The notes under the pieces are model-generated. The model was not told the origin of the DNA and made no database searches. It worked only from the letters and a program-made list of their open reading frames with translations. From assembly GCF_024494575.1 (NCBI RefSeq), contig NZ_JANHDO010000003.1, positions 186,001 through 250,000 of the forward strand: DNA of 64,000 nucleotides, written 5' to 3'. Both the position numbers and the translations under genes were made by a program. The DNA comes from Halorubrum salinum (lineage in GTDB: Archaea; Halobacteriota; Halobacteria; Halobacteriales; Haloferacaceae). Below, piece by piece: positions 8,645 through 17,236 of this stretch (positions are counted from its first letter, which is position 1; every line of letters begins with the position of its first letter).

Positions 8645-10441
8645 ATGCCTGACGCGCTCGACACGGAGGCGTACGACGCGCTCGTGACCGCCGCGGAGAC
8701 GTACCGCGCGGCGCTGACGGTCCGGCTCGCCGGCGAGGCCGGGCTCCGGGCCGACGAGATCGGACGCGTCACGCCCGGTCACCTCCGGGAGGTGGGCGTC
8801 GCGTCTGAACACGTCCTCCTCGCCGTCCCGTCGGGAGACGAGAGCGCGGGCCCGGAGACGGCGGACGAGTCTCCGAACGACGGGGGCTCGATCGACCGCG
8901 AGACCGTTGCTCCTGCGTCGCTCGCCGCCGAACTCCGAAGATACGCAGACAGCGAGGGGATCGGCGAGACCGACCCGTTCGTGAGCGTGTCTGCGCGGCG
9001 GATCCAGATGGTCGTGCGCGAGACGGCGACGCGCGCGTCGGCACGGACCGACGGGACCGTCAGTCCGGACGTGACCGTGAACGACCTCAGACACACCTTC
9101 GCGCGCCGCCTCCTCGTCGACCGCGACGTCGACCCCCACGCCGTTCGCGACGCCGGCGGGTGGGAGACGACCGCGCCCCTCGACCCGTACCTCGACCGTC
9201 TCGACGGGCGAGCGCTCGCCGAGGCCGTCGCTCGTCCCCCGTCAGGTCGGGACGCGCCCGCCGCCCCGAACGACGCGGGCGGGACGTCGGACCCGGACCG
9301 GGCGGCACCGACCGGGCTCGCCGGATTCGAGGCGATCGCGACCGGAGACGACGACGGCGACGGTCGTCCCATCTCGGCGGTACCGCGGCGGCTCGCGGCG
9401 GACGACAGGTGGGCTGAGGCGTGGGTTGTCCGCGAGCCCACCGACGGCGGCCGCGTCGACGTCGCGGGAGCCGCGGGCGTCGAACCGGAGGCGCTCCGCG
9501 AGCGCGGGCTCGTCGACGGCGGACCGTGGCACGACGCACTGGAGGGGACCGCGGTGACCACCGACGGCCATCCCACGACGGGGGGGCGGCCCGCGGTAGC
9601 GGTCCCGGTCACCTACGAGAACGTGACGCACGGCTCGCTGTGTGCGGTCGCCGCCGACGGCCGCCCGGTCGACGCGCCCGAACGTCGAACGACAGAGGTG
9701 CTCGGACGGTCGCTCGGCTGGGCCGTGACCGCGAGGCGCTGGCGGAAGCTGCTCCACTCCGACGCGGTGACCGAGGTGGAGTTTCAGACGACCGACGACG
9801 CCGCGTTCCTCGCGCGGGCGAGCGCGGCTCTCGACTGTCAGATCGACCTCTCTTCGACGGTCACCGTCTCCGACGACACGTCCCGATTGTATCTGTCGGT
9901 GACCGACGCCAGACCGCAGGGGATCGCGGACGTCGTCGACGGCCTTCCCGGCGTCTCCGATCTCCGCCTGATCGAGACCGACGAGGAGGGGTGCTCGGTG
10001 TCGGTTCAGGTGACGGAGGGGTCCGCCGTCCAGACGCTCACCGACTACGGGGCCACGGTCCGCGACGCGACGGCCGCGGACGGCCGGGTGCGCGTCATCG
10101 CAGATCTGCCCGAAGGGACGGACGTGCGTCCGGTCGCAGACGGGTTTCGCCGCGCGTTCGACGAGGCGCGACTCGCGAGCAAGGAGTCGGTCGCGCGGTC
10201 TCCCCGGACCGAATCGTCGCTCCGTGAGGGAGTCAAAGACCGGTTCACAGACCGGCAGTGGACCGCGCTCTCGGCCGCGTACCACGGCGGGTACTTCGAC
10301 TGGCCGCGGGGGAGCACCGCCGAGGAGGTCGCCGACGCGATGGACGTCTCGTCGCCGACGTTCCACAACCACCTCCGGAAGGCCCAGCGCGCGCTCTTGG
10401 ACGGGCTCTTCGAGGACGAGCGCCGACTGCGCCGCTCGTGA
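8645..10441 (+). CDS. Bat-type transcriptional activator with a tyrosine-recombinase-like N-terminal domain
   Basis: The 598-residue protein has four parts. Residues 10-195 resemble the tyrosine recombinase catalytic domain, with GLRADEIGRV (Arg35), NDLRHTFARR (146-155) and GGW...DPYL (Trp173, Tyr182). Residues 250-365 look like a GAF sensor. Residues 375-520 are a BAT (bacterio-opsin activator) domain, and 530-590 are an HTH_10 DNA-binding domain with STAEEVADAMDVSSPTFHNHLRKAQRALL. The catalytic His before DLRHTF is Asn146, so recombinase activity is doubtful; Arg35, Arg149 and Tyr182 remain. The BAT-HTH end marks it as a haloarchaeal regulator. Lying between two acs genes and before an acetate-type symporter, it probably controls acetate use (inference). 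Confidence 0.82.
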   Translation: MPDALDTEAYDALVTAAETYRAALTVRLAGEAGLRADEIGRVTPGHLREVGVASEHVLLAVPSGDESAGPETADESPNDGGSIDRETVAPASLAAELRRYADSEGIGETDPFVSVSARRIQMVVRETATRASARTDGTVSPDVTVNDLRHTFARRLLVDRDVDPHAVRDAGGWETTAPLDPYLDRLDGRALAEAVARPPSGRDAPAAPNDAGGTSDPDRAAPTGLAGFEAIATGDDDGDGRPISAVPRRLAADDRWAEAWVVREPTDGGRVDVAGAAGVEPEALRERGLVDGGPWHDALEGTAVTTDGHPTTGGRPAVAVPVTYENVTHGSLCAVAADGRPVDAPERRTTEVLGRSLGWAVTARRWRKLLHSDAVTEVEFQTTDDAAFLARASAALDCQIDLSSTVTVSDDTSRLYLSVTDARPQGIADVVDGLPGVSDLRLIETDEEGCSVSVQVTEGSAVQTLTDYGATVRDATAADGRVRVIADLPEGTDVRPVADGFRRAFDEARLASKESVARSPRTESSLREGVKDRFTDRQWTALSAAYHGGYFDWPRGSTAEEVADAMDVSSPTFHNHLRKAQRALLDGLFEDERRLRRS

Positions 10442-10499
10442 CTCGTGGGGCGGCGGGCCCCGCGGAGAGTATCACGATTTTTCGTATTTAGCGTGAGCG

Positions 10500-10508
10500 T
10501 TTATATGG
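10500..10508 (+). promoter_or_regulatory. TATA box of acs2
   Basis: TTTATATGG lies about 31 bases before the ATG at 10535, in an A/T-rich patch (10479-10508) that stands out from the GC-rich surroundings. The position predicts a very short 5' leader. Confidence 0.6.
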
Positions 10509-10534
10509 TGAGATCGGTTGGGTAAGACCGTACC

Positions 10535-12526
10535 ATGACAGAGGGTGACGGTCAACTGGAAGCGAGGTTGGCAGAGCAGGCGGTGTTCGAGCCGTCGGAG
10601 TCGTTCGTCGAACAGGCGAACGTCTCCGACCCCGAGATCTACGACGATTTCGAGGAGAACTGGCCGGAGTGCTGGGAGACGGCGGCCGACCTTCTCGACT
10701 GGGAAACCGGGTACGATCAGGTGCTCGACGATAGTAACCCGCCCTTCTACGAGTGGTTCACGGGCGGCGAACTGAACGCGTCGGCGAACTGTCTCGACCG
10801 ACACCTCGACGAGCGGGGCGACGAGGCCGCGATCGAGTGGGTCGGCGAGCCCGTCGACGAGGACGATCGCACGTACACGTACGAGGAACTCCACCGCGAG
10901 GTAAACGAGTTCGCGGCCGCGCTCCGCGAACAGGGCGTAGAGGAGGACGACGTGGTGACGATGTACATGCCGATGATCCCGGAGCTGCCGATCGCGATGC
11001 TGGCGTGCGCCCGTATCGGCGCGCCCCACAGCGTCGTCTTCGCGGGATTCTCCGCCGACGCGCTCGCGACGCGCATGAACTCCGCGGACTCCGAGTATCT
11101 CGTCACCTGCGACGGCTACTACCGGCGCGGCGACCCCCTCGACCACTTGGAGAAGGCCAACGAGGGGCTCGCGGACGTCGAGCACGACACCACGACGGTC
11201 GTCGTCGACCGACTCGGCCCGAACGGCGACGACTTCGGCCGCGACCTCGGCGACGACCAGATCGACTACGACGACCTCGTCGACGCCCACGCCGGCGCGG
11301 AGGTCGAGCCGGTCACCCGCGACGCGGAGGACATGCTGTTCCTCATGTACACGTCGGGGACCACGGGCAAGCCGAAGGGCGTGAAACACACGACCGGCGG
11401 GTATCTGTCATGGGTTTCCTGGACGTCTCAGGCCGTCCTCGACATCAAGCCCGAAGACACGTACTTCTGCTCGGCCGACATCGGCTGGATCACGGGCCAT
11501 TCGTACATCGTCTACGGGCCGCTGTCGCTGGGGACCACGACGATGATGTACGAGGGGACGCCGGACCACCCGGAGCGCGACCGGCTCTGGGAGATAGTGG
11601 AAGAGTACGACGCGACCCAGCTGTACACCGCGCCGACCGCCATCCGCGCGTTCATGAAGTGGGGCGAGGAGTACCCCGACCGTCACGACCTCTCCAGCCT
11701 GCGGCTGCTCGGGACCGTCGGCGAGCCGATCAACCCGCGCGCCTGGAAGTGGTACTACCAGCACATCGGCGACGAGGAGTGTCCCGTCGTCGACACGTGG
11801 TGGCAGACCGAGACGGGCGGGATGATGGTAACGACGCTCCCGGGCGTCAAGGACATGAAGCCGGGAGCGGCCGGACCGCCGCTGCCGGGTCTCGACGTCC
11901 AGATCCTCGATACGCTCGGCGACGAAGTGGAGCCGGGCAAGGCCGGCTACCTCACGGTACAGAAGCCGTGGCCGGGGATGCTCCGAACGCTGTATAAAAA
12001 CGACGAGCGGTACATCGAGGAGTACTGGGCGGAGTACTCCGACACGGACAGCGACGACCCCGACGACTGGGTGTACTTCCCCGAGGACGGGGCCAAGATC
12101 GACGACGACGGCTACATCACCGTGCTCGGCCGCGTCGACGACGTGCTCAACGTCTCCGGCCACCGGCTCGGGACGATGGAGATAGAGTCGGCCATCGTCG
12201 GCGTCGAGGGCGTCGCGGAGGCCGCCGTCGTCGGCGGTGACCACGACATCAAAGGCGAGGCCGTCTACGCGTACGTGACGACGGAAGACGGCTACGAGGG
12301 CAACGACGAGCTTCGCGAGGCGATCGTCGCCGCCGTCGAGGACGCCATCGGGCCGATCGCTCGCCCCGAACAGGTCGTGTTCACGCCCGACCTCCCGAAG
12401 ACCCGCTCCGGAAAGATCATGCGCCGCCTGCTGGAGAACATCGCCGACGGCAAGGAGTTGGGTAACACCAGCACGCTCCGGAATCCCGAGATCGTCGAGG
12501 AGATCCAGCAGAAAGCCAACGAGTAG
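10535..12526 (+). CDS. acs: acetyl-CoA synthetase (AMP-forming), canonical copy
   Basis: The 663-residue protein has all classical Acs motifs: YTSGTTGKPKGVKH (272-285), TVGEPINPRAW, DTWWQTETGGMM, the hinge LGRVDDVLNVSGHRLGT (Ser541, Gly542 in the CoA tunnel position) and the C-terminal PKTRSGKIMRRLL containing the lysine acetylated in bacterial Acs. It activates acetate to acetyl-CoA in the cytosol. It is clearly a paralogue of the protein at 6414, with the same N-terminal arrangement (ESFVEQANVSDPEIYDDFEENW), but keeps the signature residues the other has lost. A solute symporter operon begins 110 bases downstream, which supports acetate as substrate. Confidence 0.94.
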   Translation: MTEGDGQLEARLAEQAVFEPSESFVEQANVSDPEIYDDFEENWPECWETAADLLDWETGYDQVLDDSNPPFYEWFTGGELNASANCLDRHLDERGDEAAIEWVGEPVDEDDRTYTYEELHREVNEFAAALREQGVEEDDVVTMYMPMIPELPIAMLACARIGAPHSVVFAGFSADALATRMNSADSEYLVTCDGYYRRGDPLDHLEKANEGLADVEHDTTTVVVDRLGPNGDDFGRDLGDDQIDYDDLVDAHAGAEVEPVTRDAEDMLFLMYTSGTTGKPKGVKHTTGGYLSWVSWTSQAVLDIKPEDTYFCSADIGWITGHSYIVYGPLSLGTTTMMYEGTPDHPERDRLWEIVEEYDATQLYTAPTAIRAFMKWGEEYPDRHDLSSLRLLGTVGEPINPRAWKWYYQHIGDEECPVVDTWWQTETGGMMVTTLPGVKDMKPGAAGPPLPGLDVQILDTLGDEVEPGKAGYLTVQKPWPGMLRTLYKNDERYIEEYWAEYSDTDSDDPDDWVYFPEDGAKIDDDGYITVLGRVDDVLNVSGHRLGTMEIESAIVGVEGVAEAAVVGGDHDIKGEAVYAYVTTEDGYEGNDELREAIVAAVEDAIGPIARPEQVVFTPDLPKTRSGKIMRRLLENIADGKELGNTSTLRNPEIVEEIQQKANE

Positions 12527-12636
12527 CGACCGCGGCACCGTTTTCGAGAGACGCAATCGAAACGATACGACGCCACCGCGACAATCCATCACGAAAAACG
12601 ACCACAAACCGATCACGATGCGACATACCACGACAC

Positions 12637-13107
12637 ATGACAGATAATAGCTCACACGACACGGACGACGTGGCCACCGACGGGGGCCGCGCAGCCGACG
12701 ACGCGGCCACCGATGGCGGCGTCGCGACCGGCGCGGCACAGAAGCACAGCGACACCGACTACCTCGGAGCGGAGGTGAACATCCTGAATCCGAGCACGCC
12801 GTACATGCGCGATCACCTCCGCATCGTCTGGACCGGGTTCGCCATCTGGGTCCTCGCGGTGTGGGGACCGGTGACCCTGACGCGGCTCGCACCCGGCCCG
12901 ATGACGAGCCAGATGCCGATCTTGGGATTCCCGCTCCACTACTTCCTCGTCGCGTTCGGTGCGCCGACCAGCGCGCTGATCTTAGCGTTCTGGTACTCGC
13001 GTAAGCGAGACGCGCTCGACGAGAAGTACGGTATCGACCACGCCACCGGTACGGAGAGCGGAAGCAGCGCTAACGTCGCCGCGACCGACGGGGGGTCCGA
13101 CGAATGA
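12637..13107 (+). CDS. DUF4212 small subunit of a sodium:solute symporter
   Basis: The 156-residue protein has two membrane helices, at about 64-84 and 98-120, in the DUF4212 pattern with YMRDHLRIVWTGFAIWVLAVWG. DUF4212 proteins always accompany a large symporter of the SSS family, and that gene starts inside this one's stop codon (ATGA, 13104-13107). Both tails are low-complexity and carry the motif A-T-D-G-G: twice at the N-terminus (DVATDGGRAADDAATDGG) and once at the C-terminus (VAATDGGSDE). The role is inferred as an accessory subunit for acetate or other monocarboxylate uptake. Confidence 0.85.
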   Translation: MTDNSSHDTDDVATDGGRAADDAATDGGVATGAAQKHSDTDYLGAEVNILNPSTPYMRDHLRIVWTGFAIWVLAVWGPVTLTRLAPGPMTSQMPILGFPLHYFLVAFGAPTSALILAFWYSRKRDALDEKYGIDHATGTESGSSANVAATDGGSDE

Positions 13108-14870
13108 CCGCGAGTTCGCTCCTCCTACAGAGCGACCTCCTTCCGGAGGCGCTCGACATCTCGTTCAAGATAGGGCCGGCGCTCCTCGTCATCGGAATGT
13201 TGGGCCTGTTCCTCACGATCGGCTTCGTCTTCCGCGTGGCCGACACCGACGACATGTGGGTCGCCGGTCGGTCCATCGGGAACGTCGAGAACGGCATGGC
13301 GATCGGGGCGAACTGGATGTCGGCCGCCTCGTACCTCGGCATGGCAGCGTCGATCGCGCTCGCGGGGTTCTACGGGCTCGTGTTCGTCGTCGGCTGGACG
13401 ACGGGCTACTTCATCCTGCTCATCTTCCTCGCCGCGCAGCTGCGCCGCTTCGGGAAGTACACCGCGCCGGACTTCGTCGGCGACCGCTTCAACTCCGACA
13501 CCGCGCGCGCCATCGCGGCGGTGACGACGTTCCTCATCGGATTCGTCTACGCCATCGGCCAGGCGAAGGGGATGGCGCTCGTCGGCCTGTACATCTTCGG
13601 TAACTACGGGGGGCTCATTCCCGGCCTCGACGGGTACCAGGTGATGGTCGTCGCCATGATGGTCGTCACCGTGGGCTACCTGACCCTGTCCGGGATGCTG
13701 GGCGCTACGAAGAACCAGGCCGTCCAGTACGTCATCCTCATCCTCGCGTTCGTCGTCGGGCTGTTCGTCGTCGGCTGGACGAACGGCTACTCCACGGTGT
13801 TACCGCAGCTCGAATACGGGATGTTGATCAGCGAACTCGGTAGCGAGTTCTCCGAGCCGTTCGCCTCGTCGAGCTACTACCTCTGGGTCGCCACCACGTT
13901 CTCGCTGATCGTCGGCACCTGCGGCCTGCCGCACGTGCTCGTCCGGTTCTACACGGTCGAGAGCGAACGGACGGCCCGCTGGTCGACGGTGTGGGGGCTG
14001 TTCTTCATCTGTATCCTCTACTGGAGCGCTCCGGCGTTCGCGGCGTTCGGGACCGACCTCTACTCGCAGAACGTCGGTGCGACCTACGGCGACCCCGGCA
14101 TGACGAGCGCGGCCAGCGAGGTCATCGTCGTGCTGGCGGCGCAGCTGTCCGGGCTCCCGGACTGGTTCGTCGGCATCGTCGCGGCCGGCGGTATCGCCGC
14201 GGCGATCGCGACGGTCGCCGGGCTGTTCATCGCCGGTTCCTCGGCGATCAGCCACGACATCTACACGAACATCATCAACGAGGACGCGACGCAGCGCCAG
14301 CAGATCCTCGTCGGCCGCCTCTCGATCGTCGCGCTGGGCGCGCTGACCACGCTGGCCGCGCTCAACCCCGCGTCGTCGATCGCGGCGCTCGTGGGATACG
14401 CGTTCTCGCTCGCCGGCTCCGTCCTGTTCCCGATGTTCTTCCTCGGTATGTGGTGGGAGAACGCCAACCGGCCGGGCGCACTCGCAGGCATGACGACCGG
14501 GCTCACGCTCTGGTCGATCCCGATGATCAACCAGATCGTCCCGACGTACATCGGCTCCCTCGAAGCGCCGCTGTCGGCGGGACTGGCTCAGTGGATGCCC
14601 GCCATCGGATCGGCGCTCATCACGCTCCCGATCGTGTTCGTCGTCACCATCGTCGTCTCGATGGCGACCGACGAGCCGTCGCTCGAAACGAAGCGGATCG
14701 TCCGGCAGTGTCACAGCCCCGAGCCGATGGGGCAACAGGAGACCGCCGAGGACGTGGTCGCCGCGGACGGCGGTGAGGACGTTGCGACCGATGGTGGCCG
14801 CGCAATCGACGACGCGGCCGCCGAGGGCGACCGCGCAGTTGACGACGGATCAACGGAGGAGGAACGATAA
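13104..14870 (+). CDS. sodium:solute symporter, probable acetate permease (SSS family)
   Basis: The 588-residue protein has about thirteen membrane helices and SSS-family features: DDMWVAGRSIGNVENGMAIG near residue 50, WMSAASYLGMAAS, TGYFILLIFLAAQLRRFGKYT, and GLPHVLVRFYTV. Family members partnered with a DUF4212 subunit (VC_2705-like, related to ActP) move acetate or similar acids with sodium. The C-terminal tail (about 545-588) is acidic and carries VAADGGEDVATDGGRAIDD. It overlaps the small subunit by 4 bases and the UspA gene by 1 base. With two acs genes upstream, acetate is the most likely substrate; this is inference. Confidence 0.88.
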   Translation: MTASSLLLQSDLLPEALDISFKIGPALLVIGMLGLFLTIGFVFRVADTDDMWVAGRSIGNVENGMAIGANWMSAASYLGMAASIALAGFYGLVFVVGWTTGYFILLIFLAAQLRRFGKYTAPDFVGDRFNSDTARAIAAVTTFLIGFVYAIGQAKGMALVGLYIFGNYGGLIPGLDGYQVMVVAMMVVTVGYLTLSGMLGATKNQAVQYVILILAFVVGLFVVGWTNGYSTVLPQLEYGMLISELGSEFSEPFASSSYYLWVATTFSLIVGTCGLPHVLVRFYTVESERTARWSTVWGLFFICILYWSAPAFAAFGTDLYSQNVGATYGDPGMTSAASEVIVVLAAQLSGLPDWFVGIVAAGGIAAAIATVAGLFIAGSSAISHDIYTNIINEDATQRQQILVGRLSIVALGALTTLAALNPASSIAALVGYAFSLAGSVLFPMFFLGMWWENANRPGALAGMTTGLTLWSIPMINQIVPTYIGSLEAPLSAGLAQWMPAIGSALITLPIVFVVTIVVSMATDEPSLETKRIVRQCHSPEPMGQQETAEDVVAADGGEDVATDGGRAIDDAAAEGDRAVDDGSTEEER

Positions 14871-15331
14871 TGTACGACCGCATCCTCGTACCCACGGACG
14901 GAAGCGACGTCGCGGAGGCCGCCGTCGACCACGCGCTTGACCTCGCGGAGAAGTACGACGCCGAGGTCCACGCGCTGTACGTCGTCGACATCGACTCCGT
15001 GAACTTCAGTCTCGGGACCGAACAGGTCGACCGTCTCAAACAGGGCCGGTTCGACGAGATGGGCGAACTGAAAGACCAAGCCGACGAGGCGACCGGCGTG
15101 GTCGCCGATCGCGGAACCGAACGCGGCGTCGACGTCGTCGAACACGTCTCTGGCGGCCGACCGCACAAGGTGATCGGCGACTACGCCGAGGACCACGACG
15201 TGGACCTCATCGTGATGGGGAGCCACGGTCGCGCCGGCGTCCGCCGCGCGCTGCTCGGGAGCGTCACCGAGCGCACGCTGCGCTCGACGCACGTCCCCAT
15301 TCTCGTCGTCGACTACCTCGACGAGGAGTGA
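14870..15331 (+). CDS. universal stress protein (UspA family)
   Basis: The 153-residue single-domain Usp begins MYDRILVPTDGSDVAEAAV. It has the ATP-binding signature G-x2-G-x9-G-S (GSHGRAGVRRALLGS) and ends VPILVVD. Its start overlaps the stop codon of the symporter by one base, so it is part of the transporter operon. Usp proteins often accompany transporters in haloarchaea and may regulate them in response to ATP or stress; the specific role here is inferred. Confidence 0.9.
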   Translation: MYDRILVPTDGSDVAEAAVDHALDLAEKYDAEVHALYVVDIDSVNFSLGTEQVDRLKQGRFDEMGELKDQADEATGVVADRGTERGVDVVEHVSGGRPHKVIGDYAEDHDVDLIVMGSHGRAGVRRALLGSVTERTLRSTHVPILVVDYLDEE

Positions 15332-15436
15332 GCGGCACCGAACGAACCGGCGCTCGCGGCGCGTTTCAGGCCCCGGTGTCGTTCGTTCTCGGCTCGGTTC
15401 CACAACACCGACGTACCTCGATCCCCACCAACACGC

Positions 15437-15697
15437 ATGACCGACACGAACTCGCCTGACGACGGAAAGACGGACCAGAGCGTCGCCGACCGCCTGCGAT
15501 CGCAGGTCCGCGAGAACCGGACCGGGATGGTCGGCGATCTGGCGTTCGCCGTCGCGTGGGTGACGCTCGCGTCGCTCCTCTACGACTTCGTGTTTCCGAC
15601 GGCACCGCGGTGGGTCCTGTACATGTTCATGCTGGCGGGGATTCCGGCGTACTTCGGTTTCTTCATCTCGGTCGAGATGGCGAAACGGAGCCAGTGA
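15437..15697 (+). CDS. small two-helix membrane protein, unknown function
   Basis: The 86-residue protein has a polar acidic N-terminus of about 30 residues and two membrane helices at about 34-55 and 60-80 (AFAVAWVTLASLLYDFVF and WVLYMFMLAGIPAYFGFF), ending EMAKRSQ. I do not recognise a named family. It lies 105 bases after the UspA gene on the same strand and could be a late part of the acetate transporter operon or an independent gene. Confidence 0.7.
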   Translation: MTDTNSPDDGKTDQSVADRLRSQVRENRTGMVGDLAFAVAWVTLASLLYDFVFPTAPRWVLYMFMLAGIPAYFGFFISVEMAKRSQ

Positions 15698-15740
15698 GGC
15701 CGGCAGAGCGCGTCGCCGCCGCCGTTCTGTGGGTACACAA

Positions 15741-15749
15741 CACTTATCA
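15741..15749 (+). promoter_or_regulatory. TATA box of the cold-shock protein gene
   Basis: CACTTATCA lies about 30 bases before the ATG at 15776. This favours the start at 15776 over the in-frame upstream ATG at 15749, which lies within the promoter. Confidence 0.5.
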
Positions 15750-15775
15750 TGCAGTCGGGTGTCTCTCGACGTGCG

Positions 15776-15970
15776 ATGGCGACAGGCAAGGTCGACTTCT
15801 TCAACGACACCGGCGGCTACGGATTCATCGAGACTGACGACGCTGACGAGGACGTGTTCTTCCACATGGAAGACGTCGGCGGCCCGGACCTCGAGGAGGG
15901 ACAGGAGGTAGAGTTCGAGATAGAGGAGGCCGAGAAGGGGCCGCGAGCGACGAACCTCACCCGGCTGTAG
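15776..15970 (+). CDS. cspA: cold-shock domain protein
   Basis: The 64-residue protein is a single cold-shock (OB-fold) domain that binds single-stranded nucleic acid. It has RNP1 as GGYGFIET and RNP2 as DVFFHME. The usual lysine and tryptophan before RNP1 appear as GKVDFFNDTGGYGF, a normal haloarchaeal variant. The surface is very acidic (EEGQEVEFEIEEAEKG). A start nine codons upstream is possible, but the family N-terminus MATGKVDFFN and the promoter position support 15776. It stands alone. Confidence 0.93.
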   Translation: MATGKVDFFNDTGGYGFIETDDADEDVFFHMEDVGGPDLEEGQEVEFEIEEAEKGPRATNLTRL

Positions 15971-16168
15971 CTCGTCTCGTCCGGCTGCGACCCTCGGGGA
16001 TCTCGCCGACGGCGACGCCGGAGACTCTCACGCACAGCGCGCGAACCGCGTCTCGCGTATATCACCGCCGCGAGCGACGGCCACGCCGTCGCGGCGGCGG
16101 CCGGCGGCTCGGCACTCGGCACTCAATTCCCGTTTTCGGTTCTCGGCTCTGGACTCCGGCCTCTCGGC

Positions 16169-17164
16169 TCAAAGCGACAGGTCCACGCCGGTGGCCTCCG
16201 CGGAGTGCTCCCAGAGGCGTCGGGCGTCGTCGAGGTCGTAGGACGCGTCGTTCGAGCGGCCCACTATCGGCGACCCGCGCATGTTCAGGAGGCCGCCGGG
16301 CTCGACGTACGCGCCGCCGTCGACGTCGGCGGTCGCGGCGTACAACAACGGGAGCGCGCCCGTCGCGGCGTCCTGACCGAACACGGCGTTCGCGACGCGC
16401 ATCACGGCGGCGGCGAGAGGAGTGCCGCTCTCTTCTGCGGTCCGCATCTGGAGGTTCGTGGCGGCGTATCCGGGGTGACAGGCGACGCTGCGGACGCCGA
16501 CGGGGTCGTCGGCCGCGTCGATCCGCCGTTGCAGCTCGTAGGCGAAGAGCAGGTTCGCGAGCTTGCTCCGACCGTACGCGTCCCACTTGTCGTACGACTC
16601 CTCCCAGTTGAGGTCGGAAAAATCCATCTCGCCGCGCTCGTGTGCGCCCGACGACTGGGTGACGACGCGGGCGTCCCCGGCCCCGTCGGGCGTTCCGCTC
16701 CCCGGCCTCTCCGACCCGCCGTCTTCGATTCCGTCTGCGGCGGCGAGAAGCGGGAACAGCCGACAGGTGAGCGCGAAGTGGCCGAGGTGGTTGACGCCGA
16801 GTTGGGTCTCGAAGCCGTCGTCGGTCTCGCGCCGCGGGATCGCCATCACGCCCGCGTTGTTACACAGCACGTCGACGGCGTCGTAGCCGTCGGCGACGCC
16901 CTCGGCGAACGACGCCACCGAGTCGAGCGAGGCGAGGTCGCACTCGCGCACCTCCAGCGTACCGTCCGTGTCGCCGCCGGCGTCCGCGCGGATCTCGGCG
17001 GTCGCGTCCGCGCCGCGGTCGACGCTTCGACACGCCATCACGACCGTTGCTCCCCTCGCGGCGAACGCCCGCGTCGCCTCGAACCCGAGCCCGCTGTTCG
17101 CACCGGTGACGACGACCGTCTTCCCGTCCAGTCGCGGCATCTCGTCGGCCGTCCATCCTGCCAT
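16169..17164 (-). CDS. short-chain dehydrogenase/reductase
   Basis: The 331-residue protein has the classical SDR motifs: the nucleotide-binding TGANSGLG at 20-27, LCNNAGV, a catalytic Ser in TQSSGAHE, and the Tyr-Lys pair in YGRSK. It resembles retinol-dehydrogenase-like SDRs, which are common and poorly defined in haloarchaea, so the substrate is unknown. A Gly/Ser/Pro-rich insert (DGIEDGGSERPGSGTPDGAG) lies before the catalytic Ser. The start could also be the Met at residue 9. The spacer to the FAH-family gene upstream (72 bases) allows co-transcription. Confidence 0.88.
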   Translation of the reverse strand: MAGWTADEMPRLDGKTVVVTGANSGLGFEATRAFAARGATVVMACRSVDRGADATAEIRADAGGDTDGTLEVRECDLASLDSVASFAEGVADGYDAVDVLCNNAGVMAIPRRETDDGFETQLGVNHLGHFALTCRLFPLLAAADGIEDGGSERPGSGTPDGAGDARVVTQSSGAHERGEMDFSDLNWEESYDKWDAYGRSKLANLLFAYELQRRIDAADDPVGVRSVACHPGYAATNLQMRTAEESGTPLAAAVMRVANAVFGQDAATGALPLLYAATADVDGGAYVEPGGLLNMRGSPIVGRSNDASYDLDDARRLWEHSAEATGVDLSL

Positions 17165-17236
17165 ACGCTATCCGAGGCGCGTCACCACAAGAAACCTGTC
17201 GGCCGCGGCGTCAGTGGGCCGGCGCGGCTCGACCGG

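Noticed and set aside
8645-9240. Possible integrase of a mobile element
   Set aside because: The recombinase-like segment is fused in frame to GAF, BAT and HTH domains, lacks the box II His, and there is no tRNA, att duplication or cargo gene nearby.
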